Positions 47,710 to 58,635 of a stretch of DNA of 64,000 nt are shown here, piece by piece. Position numbers and translations under genes: made by a program. The DNA lies in the NCBI GenBank assembly GCA_038025085.1, contig CM076144.1:34067501-34131500 (forward strand), read 5' to 3'. The stretch is from Tetragonia tetragonoides (taxonomy: Eukaryota; Streptophyta; Magnoliopsida; Caryophyllales; Aizoaceae). The stretch's first letter is position 1; every line of letters starts with the position of its first letter. The notes under the pieces are model-generated. The model was not told where the DNA came from. It made no database searches and was given only the letters and a program-made list of their open reading frames with translations.

Positions 47710-48386
47710 ATATAATATTAATTATAGATAAAAAAAATATATTAATTGAATGTTATAGAGTACTCGTACTTAAAGTTGTCTTCCATATATACAAAGGAAG
47801 TGAAAGGTCTAATACCACCAACTTAAGATAGTTGCTGACTAGCTAATTGCTATAACATAGCACCCAAAAAAAAAAAAAAAAAAAAAAAAAGAAAGTTACT
47901 GTAACATAAATAAAGCATGGACTTTGAAATCAAAGTCAATTTATTTTGTAATATGAAATAGTATGCTAATAACTATAAATATCATATTTAATTGCTATAA
48001 TAATGTCAAGACGAGCGAACAATGATATATTAATTGATGACACTTGTTTTGTTTGCTTACTTCACAATTTACATGCCAACTGTACACAAATATGACTTGC
48101 TTATTTGGCATTTCACGTGTGGGTATGATTATTGCCTCACTTAATTATCGTTTCTTTGAGTAATTACCCCATACCCATATTTCTCTTTCTCTCACACACA
48201 CACACATTTCTTTTTTCATTGGATATTGGTTCCAATTTCTTTTATCTCTCTTCAAACTACTCTATAATATGCCAAAATTTTTATACGATGAAAAAAGTGA
48301 CATTTTGAAAGAAAAGTGATACATATGGGCAAAAAAAGTGATACCCGTACTTCTTTTGACACTAATAATAGTTTATTTTAAGGAAG

Positions 48387-48480
<94 letters not shown>

Positions 48481-49231
48481 GAGCGACCTTTAGGGCGCTT
48501 GGATTGGGGGTAACAAATTGAATTGAAGGCTAAAATGGGAGGTGGTGGCTGTTAAATTTTGGATAACGAAAGAGACAAAGAAGGTTAATTATTTGAGTAC
48601 TGTAAATAATTATCTTATCTCCCCCCCCCCATCTAGGGTAACAAACTAACAATTCCCCCTTCCCGCCTTTCTCCCGTCGAGCGAGCCTGTTTGTAAGTTG
48701 GAGAATGGAGGGGAAGGGAGGGGAATGAGAGGAAAATAAAAAGTTTTCTTTGTTTGTAAGTTTTTTTTAAAGAGGGGAAAAGAGAGGATTGAAGGGGGGA
48801 CAATTCCCCTCCATTCCCCTCCATTAACTCAATTTTTATTCCCTCCCAATTTGGGGGGGGGGGGGGGAAATGAAGGGCAAGGGAAATTTTAGTGACAGTA
48901 GTAGTCGGTTCCCCTCCAATTCCCTCTATTCTCCTTACTTAAATTCTCAAACAAGGTGAAATATTTCGTTCACTTTCATTCTCCTCCCTTCCATTTCCTT
49001 TCCCCTCATTCTCTTCCCTTCTCTTCTCACCCAAAACTCCCAAAAAGACTCTTACTTTTCTTTCTTCTACACCAAATTGCACCACTCACTTTCAAGCATA
49101 TCTTTTCGGCTTGAATCTATAACATTTTCATCTTTACGGGTCATTTTACTTTTTAATCCAAGCAGGTCTTACGAGTAGTGTTTAATTTATTGGGTATGAT
49201 TTGCACGTCTTTGTTTAACTTTTGGACCACA
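47710..49231. other. Intergenic region with microsatellites
   Basis: Contains poly-A (47867-47890), (AAT)n at 48387-48480, C and G homopolymers (48622-48631, 48853-48868) and a pyrimidine/purine-rich, partly self-complementary block at 48640-49020 (CCATTCCCCTCC versus GGAGGGGAATG). The block could be a decayed MITE. The minus-strand frame 48633-48824 follows from that block. No gene was recognised. Confidence 0.5.
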
Positions 49232-49345
49232 CATATCTTTTCGGCTTGAATCTATAAATAGCACATTATACTGAACCACCCTTAGGAATAAAATCATATT
49301 CAAGGGAGAGAGAAAATCTTAGATAAAAGGAGAGAAGAGAGAAGC
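49232..49345 (+). promoter_or_regulatory. Core promoter of the P450 gene
   Basis: TCTATAAATA at 49251-49260 is a good plant TATA box, about 85 bp before the ATG at 49346. It sits in a 26-bp segment (core CTTTTCGGCTTGAATCTATA, 49232-49257) that also occurs exactly at 49097-49122. Only the downstream copy continues into a full TATA box. The leader before the ATG is purine-rich (GGAGAGAAGAGAG). Confidence 0.6.
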
Positions 49346-50118
49346 ATGGAAATGTGGGTGGTATATGTTTTAAGATTATTGTTATTGATGCCACCGGTAG
49401 GGTGGCTGTTATGGTGGTGGAATGAGATGTGGTACGTGGCCCCAATAAAGGTGAAATACCCGTCTTCATCGGGCATCACAATACCACCAGGTCACTTAGG
49501 TTTCCCTTTTTTAGGAGAGATCCTCCCATTTTTATGGTATTTTAATATCCTACATCAACCCGATGATTTTATCAATCATAAGAGACGCAAGTAAGTTACT
49601 TTTAACCGCTCATAATATAATAAGTGACCCTTACAGTTTTAAAAAATAACCCCATTTTGTAATTAGTGGGTTGGTCTTACACCAGATTTACTCGATCTAT
49701 TGTTATATATGATGATGCGGCTAAATGTAATACATAATTAACTTATATATACTACAGGTATGGTGATAATGTTGGCGCTTATAGAAGTTATTTGTATGGA
49801 TCACCAAGCATCATAGCTTGTTCCCCATCACTATGCAAGTTTGTGCTGCAATCAAGTGAGTCATTATTCAAACAGGAATGGCCTACTGCTGAAGCTCAAG
49901 GATCCAATTCCATTATAACACTTCAAGGTGCTCGACATGCTCAAATTAAGAGTTTAGTCATCCCTTTCATCAACCAACCCCAATCTCTTGCTCGGTTTAC
50001 GCTCCAAGTCCAGCCTAGTGTAATCGCTGCCCTTGAATCTTGGTCCCAAATCGGCAAAATCAAAGCAGTTATTGAACTCAAGAAGGTAATATACATATAC
50101 TCACTGGAAAATGTTTGG

Positions 50119-50270
50119 TTGACTCAGTGGATGGGCAACCCACCTTCACTTTGTATCTATCTCTCTTCTAGCTTTAATGCTTTTTTTGTAAATAGAGGAG
50201 AGAGAATTTGAAAATAGAGGAGAGAGATAGACACAAAGTATATATGGGTTGCCAACCCAGTGGGTGGATG
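50119..50270. mobile_element. Fold-back MITE in P450 intron 2
   Basis: The left arm GACTCAGTGGATGGGCAACC with TTTGTATCTATCTCTC is mirrored by GAGAGATAGACACAAAG and GGGTTGCCAACCCAGTGGG on the right. The inner arm matches that of the fold-back at 33345-33492. Confidence 0.55.
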
Positions 50271-51059
50271 TATCACTCTCCATACTCACTCCGTTCCTAA
50301 TTCTTATTTGCATTTGACTTTTCGCGGTTTTCAAAACGACAGATTGACCATAAATATTTATAATTCTACAACTATTAAATTTATAAAAATGTGATATTTT
50401 GAAAATATAATTAAAGTTGAATCTAGTGATAGTATTTTTACTTGCAAAACTTTATACTTTTTCTTAAATTAATGGTCGAAATTTGTATACTTTGACCTCA
50501 AAAAATAAAATGAAAAGAAGAATTTAAAACGGAGGTAGTATTAAATTTTGCGTGTACGTCAAAGTCTATAGATATATCTAAATCCAATCTTACTCTAAAC
50601 CTAAATACGGCCTCAATATCAAGTAGACAATTAGTCACTCGTTCTTAACTGAGAATGTGAGCTTGGGGTGGGTAGTGAAGTGGGCTATCTAGTGGCGCAC
50701 TTTTCACTTGTTCCATCAATAAACTGGGTTCAACTCATATTTATTTTCAACAAAATTGGAAAACACTTTACCGTTTAAAAAAAATAAATATGAGCTTCTA
50801 CTTGAGCAAAAAAATCATTTTCATCTTAAATTTAATCTAATAAAATATTTCCCTTCAACAATAAATAAGATTATATCTTATCATATTTTACGTATTCCAA
50901 GATAGATAGTAGATTCAATGCATTGATAGTAGATTCAATGTGTCCACAACTCCATCTAGCTATATATCTCATGCAATAGATAATGTAATTAATTTGTAAA
51001 ACATTTGATTATATATCAACTTGACTCAATTATCTTCATCAACATTACTCCAATATCTT

Positions 51060-51235
51060 CAAAGAGGCTCCCACCTAAGTAGGGTAAGGATGGGGTCAGT
51101 TGTATGTAGCCTTATCCCTGTGAGAGTCTCACAGAGAGGCTGTTTCCGTTTGACCCGATATCCGAAGTGCGATGACCATCAGTAACTTCACAATAAATAA
51201 GAAGTGCCGGCAGTTTTTTGAGCCATTTTGCTTTA
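51060..51235 (-). mobile_element. SINE-like remnant (Au-type) in P450 intron 2
   Basis: Read on the minus strand, GGAAACAGCCTCT followed by GGATAAGGCTACATACAACT and CCTTACCCTACTTAGG resembles the wording of the widespread plant Au SINE downstream of its tRNA-like head. The tRNA-like promoter part is poorly kept here. The assignment is from memory, and an old truncated copy is likely. Confidence 0.4.
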
Positions 51236-52729
51236 GTCCATTACATTCCGAAGCCAAAAAGTAAAGAAGGTTTTGGCTCCAATGAAAAAGGTGGACAAAC
51301 TTGACTCAGTTATCTCAATTTCAGAAATTGGTTTTACCTCAACACCAGAACCTGACATGATCACATGAAATACATATGAATGGAGTTAGGTTAAGCATAT
51401 TTATTTGCAGCCCTTTGGTTTTAGTTCCATGGAGATATTTAACATGTCAAATTTTCACATAATACATACAGGTGATACTTGAGTACATGGCTGGATATAT
51501 TGCCCATCTAGAAGCAAGCTCTGAAATAGATGATCTTGTGAAGTTATTCACGGGTATAACTCAAGGATTTAGGACCCAAGCTTGGAACTTCCCTGGAACA
51601 ACTTATCATCATGCCCTCAAAGTACTCCAATTTACTCCGTATTACTAGTTACCGCTCTCTCCGTTTTAAAAAAAATTTAAAAAAAAAACAACATTTAGTT
51701 TTTTAAGACCAATTTTGGTAATTATTATTTTGTCAAAAAAACATAAAATTAAAATTTACATTGTAAATAAATATATATATAAATTTATATATGTAGTGTC
51801 GGAAAAAGCTTATCAAGATACTGAGGGAGGAGCTAGATAAGAGAAAGCAGATTAAGGATAATACAAGAGTAGAGGTGATTAATGATCTAATGGATGGGTT
51901 ACTTCGCCACAAAGATAAGGAAGGGAATCATTTAAGTGACGAAGAGGTGCTTGATAATGTTTTGAGCGCCATCCATGTTGGTCATGCCGGCCCCGTCTAT
52001 TTGGTGGCGTGGTCTCTCTACTTCCTGGCAAAGTCGCCGCCCCATGTTCTTCAAAAGCTTCGGGTACGTAACCAAGTAGTAGTAACTACTTCTTCTGTAT
52101 GTCCCAAATAAATGTTTACATAGTATTTATCTCAAGTACTCCGTAATGATCATTTTGTGTTTCTTCTCTAACGAAGTTGTTGTGAAGATACTGAATATAT
52201 ATGTATCTCCCAATATTGAAATGTATGTAGGACGAGAACATGGACATGAGCAAAAAGAAGCAATATGGGCACATCACATATGAAGATATCTCTAAATTAA
52301 AGTACACAAATAAGGTATCTAATACCATATTTGTGAAAATCTCTAAGTTCACACAAGTTTTTATATTTTCTATATATTACAATCGTATTTCGATCTTTTA
52401 TTTATTTTCACCACTTAATAGTACGTATACCAAACAAATGCCTGTTTCCTTCTTGGGTATCACCCTAACTCCCTAAGCCCCTAACCCATTTTCACGAGTT
52501 GAGATCATTTTCATTTCTCTTCTCTCCATTTCCTAAATGAAGGGTTAGATTTCCTTTTCTTATTTTACCTTTTTGAATTTTTTAAATTCAAAAATTGAAG
52601 AGAAGTAGATCTCACCATCCGTTTAGGAAATTAAATGGAGGTCAAAGGAAATAGAGAGGATCCCGACTCCATTTTCACATAGTATTGACTAATAATTATT
52701 ATTAGCAAACGTAACTTTCAAATTTGCAG

Positions 52730-52754
52730 ATTGTGGAAGAATCAATTAGAATTT
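52730..52754 (+). repeat. Partial duplicate of P450 exon 6 start
   Basis: GCAG followed by ATTGTGGAAGAATCAATTAG repeats the acceptor and first codons of the real exon 6 (GCAG, GTTGTCGAAGAATCAATTAG at 52810). It runs into an in-frame TAA within 25 bases. It keeps an AG acceptor and could act as a decoy splice site. Confidence 0.65.
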
Positions 52755-53360
52755 AATAGCTATATGGTGTGGAAGGATTTATACTAATTGACACAAATCT
52801 TGATTGCAGGTTGTCGAAGAATCAATTAGAATGGCCAATATTTCAGGGTTTGTTTTTAGGACCGCCACAGATGATATAGAATTTAAAGGTATAAATTTAA
52901 GAGGGTATTTCTTTACCACTTATTAAAAAATCTGTTTATTTCCTTGGTATTCACTTTAGTTCAATGTAAAATAACATATCGTAACTTACAAAGTTTAAGT
53001 TACATGGGATGATATGTTTGTATATTTAGAAATTCTTGTTTAAAGGGTGTGTACTTTATAGTTTAGCCAATCAGTTTAATTTAGTGGTGATCTCTTATTA
53101 GTTAAGTGATATTTAGTTCAATTTTTTTTTTCTCATATATTACTATTCAGTTTAATTTGGTAATATTGTATTCAGTACAATGTTTTCAAGTTCAATCCAG
53201 TGTATGTTAGCACCAAAAAGTGTGATTGAATTCATTTAACTATTTTTGTGTTTTTTTAGTTGTCGATTTTAAAATTTGAATAAACAACTAGATTATTGAA
53301 AACCATGATCTTAACAGTATCCAGATTATAATAGTTATAAAAAAATAATTTCAAAACTTA

Positions 53361-53620
53361 GGCTCCGTTTGATTCACCTGGATAAAACTGATCTGAGCTG
53401 AACTGAGCTGAACTGAACTGAACTGAACTGAACTGAATTAATTTTTTAAACTTAACCGTTAACCATTTAAAATTCGTCCAAACATAGTCAATATTGGACT
53501 CATTTGAAAATATGCTTTGAGATCTTTCCGATGACATAATTATCATCATGAAATTATTTCGGAATAGAAAGTTATATGAGTGCTAAAGTTACGCATGAAC
53601 TGAACTGAACTGAACTGAAT
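53361..53620 (-). mobile_element. Truncated Tourist-like MITE in P450 intron
   Basis: The left end GGCTCCGTTTGATTCACCTG (preceded by TTA), followed by repeated GAACT units and a core including TTATCATCATGAAATTATTT, matches the inverted MITE at 24300-24649. The other terminal repeat is missing. The copy stops after a second run of GAACT, ten bases before the solo-LTR-like element. Only one copy of the internal duplication is present. Confidence 0.8.
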
Positions 53621-53629
53621 AGTTACAGT

Positions 53630-54035
53630 TGTTGAAGGGTTTGTAGCTTTTCCCAAAAGCTATGCAAGGTGTGAGTGTGCGGGTGTGTAGAAAGCCCAAC
53701 CATTGAAATGAAGGGTTTCTAGCTTTGACCTCAAGAGCTATGTGGAGGGTTTCTAGCTTTGACCTCAAAAGCTAGGTTATGAAGTAGGGGACGGTTTTGT
53801 GGCTTTCCCGTGCATAAAGCGATATATGGGTTAGTAGTAGTTGAAGGGTTGGGATGTCATCAAAGATATGAGTGTGTGAGGGGGTAGGGTCACTTACTAG
53901 CTAGAGGAGATTGAGATGTTAGTATTTGAGTGTCACGTTAAATATTGTGTATGTATATTTATCTTGTGTATTTTATTTATTGTGCTTCCGCTGTGGTCAA
54001 AGTAGTATAGTAGTGGGGCGTAAATTCCCCAACAA
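53630..54035. mobile_element. Probable solo LTR in P450 intron
   Basis: A 406-bp segment begins TGTTGAAGGG and ends TTCCCCAACA, a TG...CA format with TGTTG/CAACA inverted ends. Flanking pentamers ACAGT and ATAGT differ at one base, close to a 5-bp target duplication. Internal short repeats of GGGTTTCTAGCTTTGACCTC occur. No partner copy exists in the window. It occupies the interval where the missing P450 exon should lie. Confidence 0.5.
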
Positions 54036-54725
54036 TAGTTAATCATATTAGCCTCTCAAAATTGTAGTAATAATAGACTTCTTTTTTTTTGTTGTGAAAC
54101 TAGCTATCTAGTGATAGTTTAAGACATTATGTTATTAGCTACAATGATTCCAATGTGGCACTTATGGGTAAAATCTTAAAAAAGATCTTTATGAGGTTGG
54201 TTTAATATACATGAGGTCACTTCTATTGCCAAGCAGAACACCATGCTTGTTTGAGGCGTTTTACATTGAGGCCGTCATGTATTAATTTTTGTGAAAATCT
54301 TATATCTTCAAAGCTATTTATCCTAAATAAAATCAATTTTTTTTTTTTTTTGGTTGACACAGACACGCCCAAGAAATGGCACATATCTTCCATTTGGTGG
54401 AGGTGCAAGAAGTTGTGCCGGAAGTATGCTGGCTCGAGTCAATCTTGCTATTTTTCTCCATCATTTTTCCATTGGATACAAGTAAGCAAACTTTTATTTT
54501 GTCAATTTAATTGCTCCAACATTATTTTTTTTATAAATATAAAAACTAAAACCAGGACATATAATACGTTTATTGTTGTCGAATAATTCCGAAAAAAAGC
54601 TGAGCTGCAGTTTTGTGGATCTTTTAATTTATAGGTGGGAGTTGCTTGATCCAGATGCAACCATCGAATATCTTTCACATCCACATCCAGCTGATGGCTG
54701 TGAAATTTCTATTAGCAAAATTTAA

Positions 54726-55039
54726 GTTAATTTTACGAGAGATGATTATTCACACTGTCCACTACTATTGTTATACTTTGTTTAATATTATGTCAGTAGC
54801 GGATCCATATAGAGTTTGCTCAAGGGGAAGCAAGGGAACCCCAATGGGTTTAAATCCCTTTGTATAAAATAAAATTTTCAATAATTTTTTATGGAGTGTC
54901 TTATATATGTACCAAAAGATTGTGTACTATCTTGAACTTAATTGTGGATTTGCACTCTGATTTTACAAACCTTAACACACACAGACACTTACCAATACTC
55001 AATAGCACCCGCGCATGCACGCGCACATACACCAATCAA
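54726..55039. other. P450 3' flank
   Basis: This stretch between the P450 stop and the Helitron start contains TCAAGGGGAAGCAAGGGAAC, perhaps a transposon scrap, and CA-rich sequence with CGCGCATGCACGCGCAC. No gene is supported. Confidence 0.4.
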
Positions 55040-55888
55040 TCTATATCTATAGTTATAATATATTAATTAATCTATATAATCAGTTTAAAACACAGTTTTA
55101 ACATAAGATTTTAACACCTAAATAACTAACGTGTCACGTAATGGTTGTATCAAGGGGGAAAAAAAAAAGGCCATCTAAAATACAATTATTAACGCATCTC
55201 TTACCTTTTAGGCTGTTACTATACCTCACACTAGAATTTCTGCTAAACCCAATACCTCTTCACCCCCTCACCTATTCAACTGCTTCTCACCATCACCGCT
55301 CACCAATCACCGTCACCATCACCGCTCCACCGCTCACCATCACCACCTACACCGTCCACATTTACGCCACCGATCCACCACATCCGTCCACATCCACCAC
55401 CACCTCTAACCCGAACCTCCTTCTCGCTGAAGCTAATTCGACCGCCCCTGCTCCACCACATCGAGGCTCTCCTCCACCAACTCACCCAACCCCAGCCTCC
55501 GTTCTCCTCCCTTTCTTTCCAACTACCAATCCGCTATATCGTTGATTCGACGACGGCAAATTCCGCCGTCTTTCGCCACTGCTATTGTCCACCATCAACG
55601 TCACCATCTGAACCAAACTAACAGGTACTAAACGAAATCAACTTATTCTACTGAATTGTATTTTCAATGAATTATACATGAATTATACATTCATTATATA
55701 TATAGATTATTTACTCTAATTTCAATAGATCATACATTAATTATAAATATAGATTATATATTATGATTATAATACAGATTAATTATTAATTATATAGATT
55801 AAAACGGTTGCTAATTCTGTGTATAAGTTCAATTTACAATTTATTTTTGATTGATAACCGACTAAAACTAACGCACACCATCAAAAAC

Positions 55889-55930
<42 letters not shown>

Positions 55931-57704
55931 AAAACGACATGTCTCTTCAAACTTTCCTCTATAAAAGGGTGAGTAACTACACATTGTCATTATCCCTTCA
56001 TTGCCTATACATTTTTTACGCATCAAATCTGTAAAAGGTTAGATGTCAGTAAATTCTATACATTGCCCTTTTAAGTTTTTGCATTTGCTTCATTGCAACA
56101 TAGCTTCTATTTTCAATGTAGTTTATAACAATATTCTACAATAATTACGATGGTATACTCATATTTTTTTCCCCTTCCTTTTTCAAACGCAGGCGTTGGT
56201 ATTTGAAGCAGGCCATCCTACTCATAATCACTCTCACAATTGTGATTGTATAATTTTCTTGTTTGTCTCTAATCTACTGAACATAGTTTTTTTTTTATTT
56301 TTATACAACAACTGTTATATGAAATTCTGTCACAAATAGTCCGGATTTTCACATTTGGTAGTTTCTAACAAATATTGTTACCACACATTGTATTATTTAT
56401 TAACTGATAGATTTTTTGTTTATCACAATTCCTAAAATTACTTTTTTGCTTAATGGCTCAGTTTCCAATAGTTTTACTGTTCTGTAACGGATGTTTTTGT
56501 ATGGATTGTTTCTTTTCTTCATTTTTTTATATATGGTTATTTGGTTACTACAATTCTATGCATCTTGGCCTTTGTTAGCCTTAATTTTTACAGCAAATCA
56601 TTTTTATTTCACCAACTCTGTCACATTTATATTATAAATTAACTGATCAGGAGTCATAATCACTTTGCTTAATAAAAGGTATATCAGTGGTTCTGTTTGG
56701 CTAAATAGTTCCATTGCTTTGTCAAATCATTTTCATTTCACAAACTCTGTCACAAATTACCTGATCAGTAGTCATGCTCAAAATAGAAAATCAACAATTT
56801 CGTTGTTTTTCCATTCTAATTTTATTTCTTTCGCTTAATCATAGATGAAATTCTTAATATTGGCTTATACATAGATGAGATTAGTCAAATAATCTTGATT
56901 GACAGAGCTTCTACCAGAAAACCTTAACTCTGTACCGTTTCATGTTCTTTGAGTAAGTATAATTTAATTCCTTTAATGGTTTTACGATAGATTAATGCTA
57001 ACACTACATACAAAGCCTGTTCCTGTTTGGCTAAGTTTTGCAATGTGCATTGTTGCATAACAAATCTTCAAAGCTTCAAGGTACTTACTTTCCTCAAAAC
57101 CTTTTGAATGCTAGCCAGTAAATTTCATAATCCGCAACCTTTCCACCTGGTGTAATTGGGTTTCAGCTCCTTTATGTGTATCATATGTTCCTTTAAGTGA
57201 CTATTAGTTTTTTTAGAGAGTACTTGATGTTAGCTGCTTATGTCAAACAATGTCCTTTTTTAGTGTTCCACCCACATAATCGGTTAACATCTGTTATTGC
57301 TTGGTAAAGTAATATTAGGAATTTATGCAATAAAGTGTCCCTCATATTCATATTTAACAATTACAAATTTAGCCTTGCAATGTGCTGGCAACTTCCTCTC
57401 TCCAAATAGTTACTACCCTAACTCAAGTTTAAATTATGCATATTGAATGCTAACATGAAACAGAAGAGCACAACAAACCCATTAAGCACTACCATAACTC
57501 CTGCAATCCCCACCATCAATCACATTCGTTGATCAAATCCCGCTTTCCATATAAAAAAACACTTTCACACTATGTTTTATATCTTATAAAAAACACTTTG
57601 AATCTATGTTTCATTATGAACCAGGGCCTCTTCATTGAAAATTATTTAATATTAACCACCTTACATGATTTGCAGAAATGCCTCCGTAACCTCGGATAAT
57701 TGCA
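55040..57704 (+). other. Helitron 5' region without a recognised gene
   Basis: The 134-codon frame 55141-55545 encodes a low-complexity serine/threonine/proline/histidine protein derived from CACCATCACC repeats, and I do not call it a gene. Beyond 55650 the sequence is AT-rich, with repeated phrases such as TTTCACAAACTCTGTCACA near 56607 and 56735. A leader and introns for the genes downstream are plausible. Confidence 0.4.
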
Positions 57705-57980
57705 GTGTCATTTAGGAGCATTTTAAACAGCATCCTTCAAAAATTGCGCCTAAAAGCAAAATACACAGAAGGGACAATCAACACACTATTCAAGATGACA
57801 ATAGAGATTAAACTGCCTTTTGACGACAAACTTATAATACAAGAGCTGCATAAAGAAAAGAATGGGGTCCAACAAAAAGCATGTCAAACAGCCATATCTT
57901 ACCTTAAAACGATCTACGAATTTGAAGTGGAGGACGTTAACTTTGGAGAAGTTCAATATTTGAGGGAGATGATAATTTAA
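57705..57980 (+). CDS. dsRBD-like exon 1 in the Helitron (unknown protein)
   Basis: The frame follows an AG acceptor (TTGCAG, 57699-57704), so it is probably an internal exon and not a gene with its own start. It reads LQKLRLKAKYTE, KMTIEIKLPFDDK, then QQKACQTAISYLKTIYEFEV and stops at 57980. The alpha-beta-beta-alpha layout and the QQKACQTAISYL helix recall a double-stranded-RNA-binding domain. The same pattern returns at 58636-59118 (AISYLKTIYEFEVEDVN versus VIDKLKKYHSFEIADYN), so the two are diverged copies. No known family was identified, and the dsRBD reading is inference from pattern only. Confidence 0.45.
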   Translation: MSFRSILNSILQKLRLKAKYTEGTINTLFKMTIEIKLPFDDKLIIQELHKEKNGVQQKACQTAISYLKTIYEFEVEDVNFGEVQYLREMII

Positions 57981-58635
57981 TTTAGCAAAAAGTTATATTG
58001 CAATGTAATATTCTATTGTTAGTTAAACACTTAAGTATATTTTACTGTCATTGTAACATTGCTTCATAGAAAACTATTGAATAAAGTTTCATGTTATAAA
58101 TCTGTCTCCAATCCATCGTCCTTCTGAGCAATTAAATGCATTCTCAAAAGTACCCATTGAAAGGATTTAAAAAAAAAAAACAAAAAACAATCCTATTTTT
58201 TAAACTTACACAACACTTTAAAAAAAAACGACTACCATTCCTTAATTTATCAAAATAAAAAACTTTCTAATAAACTTTCATGTTATGAAAGGAGCTGTCT
58301 CTATCGTCCTTCAAAGCTATTCAATGCATTCCCAAAGACACACATTGAAGGGATTTTATAAAATAAATAAAACGACCCTTCTTTTTTAACTTAAACCAAA
58401 AAAAAAAAAACTATCATTACTTACTTTATCAATACAATTTCCAAATCACATAAAACACTAAAAACAAAATGACGAAAGATGGTACCTAACACACGTTCAA
58501 AATAACTCAACTCAAACCATTATTATTTAACATCTCCCAAAAAATAAAAATAGAAGCATACAATATATGAATTTTTTTTTACTAAATCATTTTGTTAATT
58601 ACATTTTCCTGTTTAAATGTAGAAAATGGGACTAG
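57981..58635. repeat. Spacer with tandem duplication of about 180 bp
   Basis: Two diverged copies (about 58085-58260 and 58265-58440) share TTTCATGTTAT, ATCGTCCTTC, AATGCATTC and CATTGAA.GGATTT blocks in the same order, each followed by A-rich DNA. This separates the two dsRBD-like exons, which are themselves duplicates. It may be an intron or intergenic. Confidence 0.55.

Larger units (their letters stand above)
49346..54725 (+). pseudogene. Cytochrome P450, CYP85 clan, ent-kaurenoate-oxidase-like; missing an exon
   Basis: Eight exons are readable with GT/AG sites: 49346-49590, 49758-50085, 51472-51621, 51797-52063, 52231-52314, 52810-52888, 54363-54481, 54635-54725. Residues 1-25 form a membrane anchor, followed by the proline-rich hinge (PPGHLGFPFLGE). 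VVEESIRM supplies the ExxR motif and FGGGARSCAG the heme-cysteine loop. The ending (FLHHFSIGYKW, HPHPADGCEI) resembles CYP88 kaurenoate oxidases of gibberellin synthesis. Two oddities: the I-helix reads VGHAGPVYLVAW instead of an AGxE/DS/T motif, and the exon with the PERF-type segment (PKGW...FxPxRW) was not found between 52888 and 54363. Joining the remaining exons shifts the frame before the heme loop, so I call it a pseudogene, unless that exon was overlooked. Confidence 0.75.

Noticed and set aside
53840..53870. Possible P450 PKGW exon (residues LKGWDVIKDM)
   Set aside because: It lies inside the solo-LTR-like repeat, lacks the following F-x-P-x-R-W segment and hits a stop quickly.
55141..55545. 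134-codon plus-strand frame, serine/threonine/proline/histidine-rich
   Set aside because: Low complexity, driven by CACCATCACC repeats in the Helitron 5' region; no domain seen.
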